From Candidatus Nitronauta litoralis (GTDB lineage Bacteria; Nitrospinota; Nitrospinia; Nitrospinales; Nitrospinaceae), in NCBI GenBank assembly GCA_015698285.1, contig CP048685.1, positions 930,001 to 994,000 of the forward strand: DNA of 64,000 nt. Reading direction: 5' to 3'. This document shows, in pieces, positions 55,067 to 64,000 of this stretch. Made by a program: the position numbers and the translations under genes. Under the pieces are notes generated by a model. It was not told the origin of the DNA. It did no database searches and saw only the letters and a list, made by a program, of their open reading frames with translations. Positions within the stretch are counted from its first letter, which is position 1. Each line of letters opens with the position of its first letter.

Positions 55067-56146
55067 TCAACTATTTATTAATGACTGCATTTTATTGATA
55101 AAAATTTTCTCATCAAACTTTTGGGCTTGAGCCTCACAGGCTTCACGCATGGAAAGAGCCCGGGTCGGAGACAGATCCATTACACCCTGCCGAATCTGTT
55201 CAATTGAAGGGTCTGCATTCAACAGGATGCCTGTTTCGCCGTCCATCACCGTCTCGATTAAACCTCCTTCGCGAACCCCGATGACTGGTTTTCCTGCAGC
55301 CATAGACTCCACGGGCGACATTCCAAAATCCTCATCCACCGGAATGTAGAGGGTGGCAATCGCATTGCCGATCAGGCTGCGGAGTTCCTCCTCTTCTACA
55401 GGACCCGTAAAACTAATATTGGAAAAGGATTTATATTTTTCACGAAGTTGTAAAAACTCCGGACCTGAAGAGGTCACGATTAATTTTTTATCAGGCAACC
55501 CTGAAAAAGCTTCCAGCACACGACCAACCCGCTTAACCCCTTCAAGTCGCGCAGGGGAAAGATAATAATCTCCCTGCCCTTTCCATTGAAACCACTGTGT
55601 TGGACAAGGCGGGTTAACAACAACCGATTCGAGATCAAGGAAACGGGTTAGACGTTCCTGTGTATTCCTGGAATTGGCAACGACCACATCCATATGCTTC
55701 ACTGCTTCTTCATATAAGGGTTGGAACCAGTCATTGTAACGGGCAACAAGAAATCTTCGAAAGAAAGACAAACGGTTCATCTGGTATTCACGTAAATCGT
55801 AAAGCGCACGAGGCGGTGTATGGCAATAAAAAATATTTTTCCCATTGCGATGGTTGTGAACCGCAAGGGGGGCGTTGATGCCACTGTATATTACCGTCCG
55901 ATACTTTTTTAAAAAACGTGTTCGTTTTGTAAACGCTCGGTAACGGTTGATGGTCCTATAGCCTATCAATGAAGAATACCCGTTTAGGTCGAACGTTTGT
56001 CCGGGGAGATCGGACAGATCAAAACTATCGGCGCACCATTGTCCGTAAGCCAGATCAAGATTCAGTTCTCGACACAAACTGAGAACCAGTCGCTCTCCGC
56101 CACCCTTGAAATCAAACGCATCGTGTAAGAGCAGAGATTCAGCCAT
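55067..56146 (-). CDS. Glycosyltransferase family 4
   Basis: The 359-residue product (ATG at 56146; GTG at 56155 less likely) has the GT-B fold: GGGERLVL near the start, the C-terminal SPARLEGVKRVG donor site region, SSGPEF, and the GT4 E-x7-E motif in EDFGMSPVESMAAGKPVIGVREGG. It should transfer a sugar from a nucleotide donor to an exopolysaccharide or O-antigen intermediate. It is the last gene of a coupled operon and overlaps the flippase gene by 8 bases. Confidence 0.9.
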   Translation of the reverse strand: MAESLLLHDAFDFKGGGERLVLSLCRELNLDLAYGQWCADSFDLSDLPGQTFDLNGYSSLIGYRTINRYRAFTKRTRFLKKYRTVIYSGINAPLAVHNHRNGKNIFYCHTPPRALYDLREYQMNRLSFFRRFLVARYNDWFQPLYEEAVKHMDVVVANSRNTQERLTRFLDLESVVVNPPCPTQWFQWKGQGDYYLSPARLEGVKRVGRVLEAFSGLPDKKLIVTSSGPEFLQLREKYKSFSNISFTGPVEEEELRSLIGNAIATLYIPVDEDFGMSPVESMAAGKPVIGVREGGLIETVMDGETGILLNADPSIEQIRQGVMDLSPTRALSMREACEAQAQKFDEKIFINKMQSLINS

Positions 56147-57353
56147 GGCTATCACCGGGTTTTGTTTTAAGCCAACGCATCATGTTCCAAAGGAAAACAC
56201 CAAACAGGAAAGCCTCGGTAATACCAGTTCCCAGGGCGGCACCCTCTGGCCCCAAACGGGGAATCAAGGCCCAATTGAGCCCGATATTAAGAACTGCTGC
56301 AAGACAGGCAATCTTGGCATAAAAAACTTCCCGGTTCAGCGCCAGGACTCCCTGGGTCAGCACAAGATTGGGAATGATAAAAAACAAGGCCAGCAAAAGA
56401 AAACGGAGGATTTGTTCTCCCTGTGTGAATGATTCTCCGAAACAGAGAGTCAATACCGGCTCCGCCAACATCCAGGCAAGAGGTACCACTAATGATGCGC
56501 ATATGCCTGCGCGCATCAGCCAGACTCGTAAAAGTTTTTTAAACTCGCCATGCTCCTGCCACGCCAGTCGGAAATCACGAAAAAACACATTGGCGAAGGG
56601 GAAAAGGAGGAGGATAACCCCTTCAATAATCCGGGAAGAAGCTGAGTAAAACCCTACGGCATCCTTGGAATCCTGAAGGTGCATTAACATGATAATGTCG
56701 ATTTTAAAATAGATTAAGGTGGCAATGTCGATTATGAGCAGGGCCAGTACACTTTTAAAAACTTTATTGTCTTTTCCAAAAAAGGAGATACGTGTCAGGG
56801 AAAATTCACGTTGCGACAATAAAACCAACAGTTGTCCCACCGACCAAGCGATCAATACCCCTTCCACAGTGGGTTCCCACAGCCAGACAGAAAGAACCAC
56901 CGCAATAGCGGTGATGGTTCTTATCCGGAATCGCCACCAGGCTTCTTCAACAAAATGTCCCGTTCCTTTTTTAAATGAAGAGATAAAATTTGTGGCAGCA
57001 CCAAGTCCAAATGAAAACAAGGCCAAAAGCAAAGCCTTTTGATGCTCGAAAGATAACAGCAGGATCACCATTGCCGCCAGGCTGGTTGTAGTTAACAAGT
57101 GGCCCAGAGCCCTGGCGAAAAGTTGCTCCGGTGAGAGATCCAGTGAGGGACTGGCCTGCTCACGATTGATTAACGTTTTAAAACCTCCATCCTGAAGAAT
57201 CCCTAATAAGGCTCCCACCGTAACAATATAACTGTAGGTCCCAAATGTACCCGGACCGAACAATCGGCCTAAAAGAAAGGTGATCGCCAGGGAAACACCG
57301 GCCACATAAACTGTAGCCCACCATTGGCTGGCGTAATTTTTCTGAACGGTCAT
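56139..57353 (-). CDS. Polysaccharide flippase (Wzx/MATE-like), second of two
   Basis: The 404-residue multi-pass protein has twelve to fourteen hydrophobic helices and a MATE/Wzx-like layout with FGPGTFGTYSY in the first loop and FPFANVFFRDF later. The ATG at 57353 overlaps the previous stop as ATGA. A longer frame reaching 57725 is rejected because its first 124 residues duplicate the previous gene in another frame and are not membrane-like. It probably flips a lipid-linked oligosaccharide. Confidence 0.85.
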   Translation of the reverse strand: MTVQKNYASQWWATVYVAGVSLAITFLLGRLFGPGTFGTYSYIVTVGALLGILQDGGFKTLINREQASPSLDLSPEQLFARALGHLLTTTSLAAMVILLLSFEHQKALLLALFSFGLGAATNFISSFKKGTGHFVEEAWWRFRIRTITAIAVVLSVWLWEPTVEGVLIAWSVGQLLVLLSQREFSLTRISFFGKDNKVFKSVLALLIIDIATLIYFKIDIIMLMHLQDSKDAVGFYSASSRIIEGVILLLFPFANVFFRDFRLAWQEHGEFKKLLRVWLMRAGICASLVVPLAWMLAEPVLTLCFGESFTQGEQILRFLLLALFFIIPNLVLTQGVLALNREVFYAKIACLAAVLNIGLNWALIPRLGPEGAALGTGITEAFLFGVFLWNMMRWLKTKPGDSHG

Positions 57354-58594
57354 GGTGCAGTTTGAGGACGAAAGTTTTTTGACAGGTACCACCCCATTGT
57401 TCCCACTAGAATGGTTAATACGGACCAGAGGACATTCATAGCAATAGTCCGTGCGGAATCGTGAAAAAGAAAAATCAATATAAACATCAAAAGAACACCA
57501 CCGGCAAGAGGCCAGAGATAACCAAATTCCGATCGGGCTAAGGAGAAAGTAAATACCACATTTGCGATAGCCAAAAGGGCCATCGCGATGCTGATGATAA
57601 CCAGCATGGGGGCGGCATCGATATATTTCGAGCCAAACAGAAAAGAGATGATCATCTCGGGCCAAAGAGCGCAAAGTAATGCGAACCCACCTCCCAGAAG
57701 AGTCGTCAAGCCTAGACTGGTCCACAAAACACTGGAACCTTTTTCACCCTCTTCATGAGCCTGAGCTGCAACAGGAAAGAGAACATGTGTTAATACTCCC
57801 GGGAGGAACATGGCAATACGTCCCAAAATGGCAGCGGTGGCGTAAAACCCGGCTTCCTCGGGAGTACAATAATGACGAACAAACACAATGTCGAGATTGC
57901 CGAGAACCATCACCATACAAGCCGTGCCCAATGCTGGTAATCCGTAACGTCCCATTTCTTTTGTCAAACCCGGCGGGATCGGCTCATTGGGCTTGTTCAG
58001 GACATCCCGGATACCCCAGAAACCAATGACCATGGCAACAATGGCACCCACCACACCTGAGAAAACTGCCCCGTTTACCCCCCATTCCAGAACAATCACG
58101 AAAACCAGACCGCTGAGAAACCTCACCAGTGGAATGCTGCTGGACCCCAGCCCGTAAAGTGTAAATCGCTGCAACCCCTGGATCACCCCAAAAAGAATAG
58201 GACGAACCAGCGACAGGCTGAATTGAATGAGCATAAGAACGAGGGGCAGTGTTGATGTCAGATGCAGATAGGATTTAATTCCAGGCAGCCCCAACAAACA
58301 CAAGACAAGAAGTCCCAGAGTAATCCAGGTAAAAAACTTCATGCCTCGGACTAATATGTCACGCACCTGCCCCATACTGGTTTGTAAAAGGGTGACGGTG
58401 TAGCGGGAAAACACAACAGGCAAGACTGCTGATGGAGCGAGTAGAATTATTGCGATTGAATTTATCGCATTGAATGTTCCGAAATCGGTTGGAGTCAGCT
58501 GCCTGGCAATAACAAGCTGGAAGAGATAGTTAAACAGGTTTCCGGAATTCAGAAGGAAAAGAACCAGAAAATTGGTTCTTAAAAAATTAGCCAC
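57350..58594 (-). CDS. Polysaccharide flippase (Wzx/MATE-like), first of two
   Basis: The 414-residue protein has an N-terminal helix NFLVLFLLNSGNLFNYLFQLV, then twelve or more helices and ARQLTPTDFGTFNAINS, the oligosaccharide-flippase N-terminal motif. The GTG at 58594 has AAGGTG at 7 bases and is preferred over TTG 58612. It overlaps the upstream gene by 8 bases. The sequence differs from the flippase that follows, so the two may act on different substrates or form a pair. Confidence 0.85.
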   Translation of the reverse strand: MANFLRTNFLVLFLLNSGNLFNYLFQLVIARQLTPTDFGTFNAINSIAIILLAPSAVLPVVFSRYTVTLLQTSMGQVRDILVRGMKFFTWITLGLLVLCLLGLPGIKSYLHLTSTLPLVLMLIQFSLSLVRPILFGVIQGLQRFTLYGLGSSSIPLVRFLSGLVFVIVLEWGVNGAVFSGVVGAIVAMVIGFWGIRDVLNKPNEPIPPGLTKEMGRYGLPALGTACMVMVLGNLDIVFVRHYCTPEEAGFYATAAILGRIAMFLPGVLTHVLFPVAAQAHEEGEKGSSVLWTSLGLTTLLGGGFALLCALWPEMIISFLFGSKYIDAAPMLVIISIAMALLAIANVVFTFSLARSEFGYLWPLAGGVLLMFILIFLFHDSARTIAMNVLWSVLTILVGTMGWYLSKNFRPQTAP

Positions 58595-61500
58595 CAGAAG
58601 ACACCTTTTCAAAAATATCTTCAGAGACTACATCCGGGATACTTTCTTTCGAGGGAGAAAAATGCGCCCAAATTTCAGACAGGATACCGCCTGCCATGAG
58701 CAGGTAGATAGTGATTGCGATCGGTTCGGCTATCACTTCCAACTGTAAAAAAATAAGTAACGCCATTACCGGGACCAGTATGAGAAGGCCCAGCCATAAT
58801 TTCTTGGCGGTGGACTGGAATACAAATCCTGTACCTTTCGGAAAACACTTTTCAAGGGTGGGGCGTGCCCACTGTAAAATATTCAGCCAGGTAAAAATCA
58901 AAGCCAGTCCACCCACTGAAGGCAACAGACTCCCCGGTGCTTGCGACAGGCTGGCCAGATAACATCCGCCAGCAAAGACCAGTCCCAAGATGATTCGTAC
59001 CGTAACCCGCTCCATCCAGGGCAGGTAGAAATAAATACTGGACACACACAATGCCGCGGCGATTACGGTTGGAATCTCGGAAATTCCGGCTCCAATCATC
59101 CATGCACTCCAACCCATAGCCCCGGCCAAAACCAGATGAGGCAGAACCGGAGTCGAGTAATTATTTCCATTTATGAAGATATTGCTACGTTCAAAATGGT
59201 GTGGATATTTTTGCAACCCCCACCGTATTTCATGCCAGACCACTCCTGCAAAAAGGAGCAGTAAAGGTTCCAGAAAAGACGGAGCATCCGGCCTTTGATT
59301 CATATAACCCGAAAGGAGAAAGCCCGGTCCAATAACCAAAAGCCCCATCAACCGATTTAAAATGACATGAGGCCCCAGCAACCAGCGTTTTAAAAATTTC
59401 AGAGCTGGAATCATATTTGATTTTAGTTGTGGGTAGATATTTGTTTTTTTCAAAATGAAATATAAACCACCCAAAAAAATCAACGCTTCGATCAAGATTA
59501 AAAGAGACAGGGACCTCTGGTTCGGAATAATTTCTTCAACATCCTGTTGAAGGGTGAAACCCTCCGGCAATGGAAAACGGTTCTGGATCACCAAAGCTTC
59601 AACATTAAAGTAAGGTGTCTCAAGAACTTCCATGTCGAATGTTTTGGAAAGATTTGCAGGAATGATGATGTCACCCAACTCGACCCAGGGTTCTCTTGAA
59701 ACTAATTGATCGATCGCAATATGTTCCAGTGAGGCCGGGGAAACGACCTTCTCCTCTACCCTGAAAACCGGATATCGCGCAAGTTCATGACGCAGCGATC
59801 CAAGGTGAAGCGCATCCAATTCCATTTTTAAACTCAAAGCAAGCGCTGTTGATTGCTTTCCCTTGGGCCCTTCGATTCTCCAGACCAGAGATTCCAAAGG
59901 TTCATGGTTATTCAGCAGTTTCTGATCAAAAAGAGAAGACGCAGGAATATAAACATCGCCAATTGGATTGTTAAAACAGAGACGTTTTTGCCCTTGATGT
60001 TTCGCGGTTTTCCAGTTTAATTTCAACCAGCAGGCCACTCCCTGACTGGCATCCCAGGCACTCTGGTATTTTAAGCGCAGCCCCCGTACCAAACCAATGG
60101 GATGGTTCACGGTATTGGACCACTGCACCACAGGTTCCCTCGCAGTCAGTGAACCCGTAATCATGATCCCGTTGGAATCCGTTTCCAGTTGCGCCGTTTT
60201 TGGTTTGATGACCGGATGCGCAACCAGTGGAGTCCTTTCCCAAATCAGGTGTTCCAGGTCCAGCATCTGGGTGACGGGTGTGGATTGTGGATGGAACAAA
60301 GTCATCTCCGATAAAACCAGAGAAAACGCTATATTCGACTTTAAATGGATTCGTATATTGAGTTCATCAATCTCGCCTGAATTAATATTCAGTTTGACAG
60401 GCTCATTGGGCATTGCCGTTTGTGGAGGTAATTTTTTTCCTCCAGAACGGGGTTGAATCTCCAGATGGTCGACATCAGCCACACCCTTTAGTATTGAGAG
60501 GTAAAAGCGGGACTCTGAAAACAGTTTTGCTGTATGTTTCCATGTTAAATCGATCCATCGACCCCGACCTTCCAGGAGAATCCCTCCCTGCACCGGCCGC
60601 CACTCTTTGAAAGAATGCCTTGATTTGATGCGAAGCCCTGGCGCCCGAATAGATTTAGCTGTCCTGCTTTTTAATCCGGGAGAAGAGAAATCCACTTTTT
60701 CCGGAGCTGAAAGAAACAAGGGATTCAAGGAAGATAAAGACTCCTCTTCCCCATTCCCATTTTCCTTTTCCGTCGCTGTCTTTTGATTATCAGCATTTGG
60801 ATCATTTTGTAGAGTCCTTGAATCCTCCTGCAAATTTGGAGAAATCTCAGCCCGGGTGAAAAGGATTCGACCCCGCTGACGACCTGTAGTTTCCAGACCT
60901 TCCAAGCGTGGAGGTTCCACTTCGATCATGGGACGGGTGTTGGCTGGCAAAATAAACCGGATCGTATTGCCCTTTATCTCTCCCAGGTAAGGCTTGAACA
61001 ATCTGAGAAGAAGATTCCCCTCCCTTTCAAGCTCCAGAGTGACCTCTCTATCCTCAACAAAAGGACCGATACTTTCCAACTCCATACTGACCAGGTTTTC
61101 AGGTGCTAGAAATAAAACATCGCAGGCAAGCCCTCTCTTCTCTCTATAAACACGAGCCTGGCTTGCTTTTCCTGTCTGAACACGAATCCCGTTTTGTACA
61201 ATCAACCCTGAATGATAGGGCTGGTCCCAATCCAGAACCTGGAAAGGGAAATAGGAATCAACTGAAACCGATTCAATGTTTTTGAGGTTTTGCCGGGGAA
61301 GAAATGGCCCACCCAATGCATGGACCCTTTGTTTTGGAACACGCGCTATCTTCGGCTGGGTAAACGTTTCAAGTTGAGCCAAACCCGCGCGGCGGAAGAC
61401 CAGACCACCCGGAACTGACGGGTTTTCACGATTGACTTTTAAACGCGCCGAATCCAATTCCCATTTAACCGGTTTCTTTTTTACTGCATCCAACTTGACG

Positions 61501-62609
61501 GACGCACGGTAGGTTGTCGCAGATAGAGGCAGTATTTCCAGTGGGAGTTGAACAATTTCTATAGAGTCACGGTTTTCAATATCAAGGTCCAGCGCATGAA
61601 AAACTATTTGCTTCAAAGGTTTTTGCTGGATGACCTGATCCACCGGCCCCTCAAAAAACACAACCAGCTCTTCAAGGTTTATCTTTTTAAATTTTTTATA
61701 CTGTTCCCGTATCAGCTTTCCCAGATGGAGTCGGATGGTTTTTTCAAAGTCACCTTTTGAATGGCGATGATAAACCTCATGCAATGCAAGAATTTCCGTC
61801 GGGCGGTACGGTCCTTCAAATCCGAGCTTAAGGTTAATCGTTTTAATTGACCAATTCCGTGGGACAACAACGTCCAGGGCTTCAATAGACTTGATATCTT
61901 TATGAAAACGCCTCTGCACCACGGTGTACTCATCCTTCTGGATAAATCTCCACTCGGCATCCGGCTCCAGATTCAATTCACGTTTTAGCAGGTAAAGATA
62001 GTTTTTGGGGTTCCAGGGCCTTGCAGCAGGGGTCAGGGTTTCTTCAGCCTTTAACGAATGATCGCCGGCAATGAATACCCGTTTTTTTTGTCCAGGGTTC
62101 GCGGTCCCGGCCGTCAGTTCAAGACCAACCAGAAATGGAAACTGACCCGGCTCCTCCAATGCCTGGAAATCAAAATGAAACTCATCGAACCGGTTGAGCA
62201 CCGGTGAATTTATTTCCCCGGAACTTAATGGCACCGTAAGCGTTTGTTCAAGCGCGCCAGGAGACCACCAGTATGTATCCTTCAACCGGGACCACCCTTT
62301 TGATTTTTCAAACGTATTGTTTACATTTTCTTTTTCAGGTTGAAAGCTTAAGGAATGAGTCACACGGTTTTCTTTTATGATTTTGCTCACCATATGGGCG
62401 CGTGCACTGTACTCACCCGATGGGAGTCTTGTTTCTGATGGAATATTTTGGAAACTCGGTACACTCTGCTTTCCGCGTTCCGCCAGAAAAAACAATTTTG
62501 AAGGTTTTTCTTTTTGTTCATTTGCGCTACTTACTGAAACCGCCACCATATATAGGCCGGACAAGAGGCAAAAAAGAAGAACTCCATATTTTTTTAAATT
62601 AGTCATCAT
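58587..62609 (-). CDS. Large exported and membrane-anchored protein, unknown function
   Basis: The 1340-residue protein has a signal peptide or first helix (YGVLLFCLLSGLYMVAVSV, residues 8-26), a region of about 1000 residues with no membrane segment that is rich in beta-strand patterns, and a C-terminal block of about eight to ten helices from about residue 1033 onward. The long soluble part is predicted to be periplasmic and contains recurrent short W-E/L-I and aromatic patches. No family is recognised. It lies between the DUF2079 gene (4-base ATGA overlap) and the first flippase (8-base overlap), so it probably belongs to polysaccharide synthesis or export. Confidence 0.75.
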   Translation of the reverse strand: MMTNLKKYGVLLFCLLSGLYMVAVSVSSANEQKEKPSKLFFLAERGKQSVPSFQNIPSETRLPSGEYSARAHMVSKIIKENRVTHSLSFQPEKENVNNTFEKSKGWSRLKDTYWWSPGALEQTLTVPLSSGEINSPVLNRFDEFHFDFQALEEPGQFPFLVGLELTAGTANPGQKKRVFIAGDHSLKAEETLTPAARPWNPKNYLYLLKRELNLEPDAEWRFIQKDEYTVVQRRFHKDIKSIEALDVVVPRNWSIKTINLKLGFEGPYRPTEILALHEVYHRHSKGDFEKTIRLHLGKLIREQYKKFKKINLEELVVFFEGPVDQVIQQKPLKQIVFHALDLDIENRDSIEIVQLPLEILPLSATTYRASVKLDAVKKKPVKWELDSARLKVNRENPSVPGGLVFRRAGLAQLETFTQPKIARVPKQRVHALGGPFLPRQNLKNIESVSVDSYFPFQVLDWDQPYHSGLIVQNGIRVQTGKASQARVYREKRGLACDVLFLAPENLVSMELESIGPFVEDREVTLELEREGNLLLRLFKPYLGEIKGNTIRFILPANTRPMIEVEPPRLEGLETTGRQRGRILFTRAEISPNLQEDSRTLQNDPNADNQKTATEKENGNGEEESLSSLNPLFLSAPEKVDFSSPGLKSRTAKSIRAPGLRIKSRHSFKEWRPVQGGILLEGRGRWIDLTWKHTAKLFSESRFYLSILKGVADVDHLEIQPRSGGKKLPPQTAMPNEPVKLNINSGEIDELNIRIHLKSNIAFSLVLSEMTLFHPQSTPVTQMLDLEHLIWERTPLVAHPVIKPKTAQLETDSNGIMITGSLTAREPVVQWSNTVNHPIGLVRGLRLKYQSAWDASQGVACWLKLNWKTAKHQGQKRLCFNNPIGDVYIPASSLFDQKLLNNHEPLESLVWRIEGPKGKQSTALALSLKMELDALHLGSLRHELARYPVFRVEEKVVSPASLEHIAIDQLVSREPWVELGDIIIPANLSKTFDMEVLETPYFNVEALVIQNRFPLPEGFTLQQDVEEIIPNQRSLSLLILIEALIFLGGLYFILKKTNIYPQLKSNMIPALKFLKRWLLGPHVILNRLMGLLVIGPGFLLSGYMNQRPDAPSFLEPLLLLFAGVVWHEIRWGLQKYPHHFERSNIFINGNNYSTPVLPHLVLAGAMGWSAWMIGAGISEIPTVIAAALCVSSIYFYLPWMERVTVRIILGLVFAGGCYLASLSQAPGSLLPSVGGLALIFTWLNILQWARPTLEKCFPKGTGFVFQSTAKKLWLGLLILVPVMALLIFLQLEVIAEPIAITIYLLMAGGILSEIWAHFSPSKESIPDVVSEDIFEKVSSGG

Positions 62610-64000
62610 ATTGCTGCCTGAAACTGGGAACTTAACTCTTTCCTGGATTCCAGATAACGAGTTCGCCTGAGAATCAGGAAACGATCCCTGTCATATAAAA
62701 TTTCGTAATTTTTCAGAGTCTCCTCGAGTAATTTCAGGAATTTTGCTGAGACTTCTCCATCTTCACAAGCACCTAACCTCCACTTGCAGGTCTTATCTCC
62801 CCAAAACAAGGGGCGGGTAAGGTCCAGCACAACAAAATCTGCCCAGATAAAACCGGGTTGGGAAGTTGAATCTGTACCACGGACGTCTACCGGGGAATCT
62901 ACCCCCCTGGGAAAAACAAAAATATGACTTCGCTGAGACAGATATGCTGTGTTGATATTGTTTTGAACGCTCACCGGAACAGTGGCAGGTATATATTCCT
63001 CCAAGGCCTGTCGAACAGCGGCATCTCGTTGTGAAGGAGCATACGCACTTAAGTGATACGACCAATCGTTTTCCTGATAGAAACGCCAACTTAAAAATGA
63101 AGGGGCATAGCGAGCATGGCCTATCAATAATCCGGCTATCACCAGAATATAAAAGGCGGGTTCTTTTAAATCGACCCAGGATCCGATTTTTCTGGCAACA
63201 GGGATTCCCCCGGCGAAAGAAACTATCATCGGAGCCACCAGTCCAGAGGTGTAATGAAAAAACAAACCGAAATGATTTGGATTGCGTGAAAGCAGCGCCA
63301 GAAAAATAATCGGCAACGCTACAATTAGCGGGGCCGGGGAAAGCAGCGAAAGAAATCCCAGGCAACCGAACACGACAAGAAGGTAGGTTTCTTTTCCAGA
63401 GTGATTGACAATTTCATCGATCCAATTCGAGGGATTGGTAAATAAAGTTTCGACCACCCCGAACATATCCTTCCCCAACCAGGAAAAAGCCTGAGTGTTA
63501 GGCCCCAAACGATCTCCCAGCGTATACATGGGCAAAATAATCTGGAGAGCAATAATGAAATAACCGAGACCCACCCCCATCAAACAAAAACCCGCTTTCC
63601 ATTGTTTTCGTACCAACGCCAGATATAGACCGCATGCAGCGGTTTGCAAGGCATACGGTTCTTTGATTCCACAAAGCAAAATAGCCGCGAAACAGGCAGC
63701 AGAATATTTTTCCTTTCGCTCAAACAGGAAAAACGCAAACAGCAGTGGAATAACCAGATGATCCGGATGGAAATCAAACAGATTGTTGTACCAGATAGGA
63801 AAATAGAGCGCGTACGCAACGGCAACCAGGGGTCCCCATTCTTTCCACAGCCATCGCAAGGGAAGCGCAATCATCAAAGCCTGCAACGCTAAAAGGGCCA
63901 GTGGAACTCTGTCTGGAGTTACTACTTTATGCAAAAGTGCCAGGAGCCAAAGGACTGGTTGAGCATGCCCGGATAAGGCCACCTGCCATTGTCCCTCAGC
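62606..64000 (-). CDS. DUF2079 multi-pass membrane protein (5' end outside window)
   Basis: The open frame runs out of the right edge (GCT-GAG-GGA-CAA upstream of a GTG at 63982 stays open), so the protein is probably longer than the visible 464 codons. It shows about eight membrane helices and the DUF2079 motifs NLFDFHPDHLVIPLL and GIKEPYALQ, with a C-terminal soluble tail. DUF2079 proteins resemble GT-C glycosyltransferases, and the FHPDH and KEPY segments sit where catalytic Asp/His usually lie. The stop overlaps the next start as ATGA. Confidence 0.85.
   Translation of the reverse strand, partial: AEGQWQVALSGHAQPVLWLLALLHKVVTPDRVPLALLALQALMIALPLRWLWKEWGPLVAVAYALYFPIWYNNLFDFHPDHLVIPLLFAFFLFERKEKYSAACFAAILLCGIKEPYALQTAACGLYLALVRKQWKAGFCLMGVGLGYFIIALQIILPMYTLGDRLGPNTQAFSWLGKDMFGVVETLFTNPSNWIDEIVNHSGKETYLLVVFGCLGFLSLLSPAPLIVALPIIFLALLSRNPNHFGLFFHYTSGLVAPMIVSFAGGIPVARKIGSWVDLKEPAFYILVIAGLLIGHARYAPSFLSWRFYQENDWSYHLSAYAPSQRDAAVRQALEEYIPATVPVSVQNNINTAYLSQRSHIFVFPRGVDSPVDVRGTDSTSQPGFIWADFVVLDLTRPLFWGDKTCKWRLGACEDGEVSAKFLKLLEETLKNYEILYDRDRFLILRRTRYLESRKELSSQFQAAI

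Noticed and set aside
57350-57725. Longer start for the second flippase giving 528 residues
   Set aside because: The extra 124 residues overlap the previous flippase in another frame and have no membrane helices. The ATGA overlap start at 57353 is better.

Overview
This window is chromosomal DNA of a diderm (LPS-bearing) bacterium with moderate GC. The gene mix fits a deltaproteobacterium-like or Nitrospinota-like (marine nitrite-oxidiser type) lineage: an LpxI/LpxB/LpxA lipid A cluster downstream of bamA and skp, a glnE-glnA-glnB nitrogen block, a PilB/PilC/sigma-54 regulated pilus cluster, cobalamin-dependent MetH, and a CzcCBA efflux system. No hallmark gene (such as nitrite oxidoreductase) is present, so the taxonomic placement is inference. 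I found no rRNA, tRNA, CRISPR array, insertion sequence or phage gene. The window reads as core genome plus surface-polysaccharide loci.

Layout. 0-1.4 kb: a secreted low-complexity protein and a GIY-YIG protein. 1.4-6.6 kb (minus strand): PII protein, glutamine synthetase and its adenylyltransferase, with the modified tyrosines of PII (Tyr51) and GlnA (Tyr398) in place. A strong hairpin terminator sits directly in front of glnE. 7.0-15.5 kb (minus): an envelope biogenesis run, bamA, two skp-like genes, fabZ, lpxA, a Gfo/Idh oxidoreductase, lpxI, lpxB and an LpxJ-like acyltransferase. lpxD is absent from its usual place. 15.6-24.1 kb (minus): clpC, metH and a membrane PAS histidine kinase.

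24.5-35.2 kb (plus): a type IV pilus-like cluster, with pilB, a PilS-like kinase, a PilR-like sigma-54 activator, pilC, a prepilin, an internally duplicated membrane protein, a major-pilin-like gene behind a good sigma-54 promoter, and a YfhO-type membrane protein whose first codons lie inside a strong terminator. 35.2-41.7 kb: a DUF1499 lipoprotein, an unknown membrane protein, a Kef-type antiporter, an Amt ammonium transporter, a pentapeptide-repeat protein and an HDOD protein. 42.2-44.8 kb: a three-gene overlapping nucleotide-sugar operon (LegB-like dehydratase, nucleotidyltransferase, SDR epimerase/reductase).

44.8-53.3 kb: a bacterial PH-domain protein, a His-rich exported protein followed by czcC-czcB-czcA, a small ORF and a tandem TM2-domain protein. 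53.5-54.9 kb: pyruvate kinase. 55.1-64.0 kb (minus): a tightly overlapping surface-polysaccharide operon that enters from beyond the right edge: a DUF2079 protein (cut by the window end), a 1340-residue exported and membrane-anchored protein that I do not recognise, two different Wzx-like flippases, and a family-4 glycosyltransferase. The pilus cluster and this last operon are the most interesting regions.
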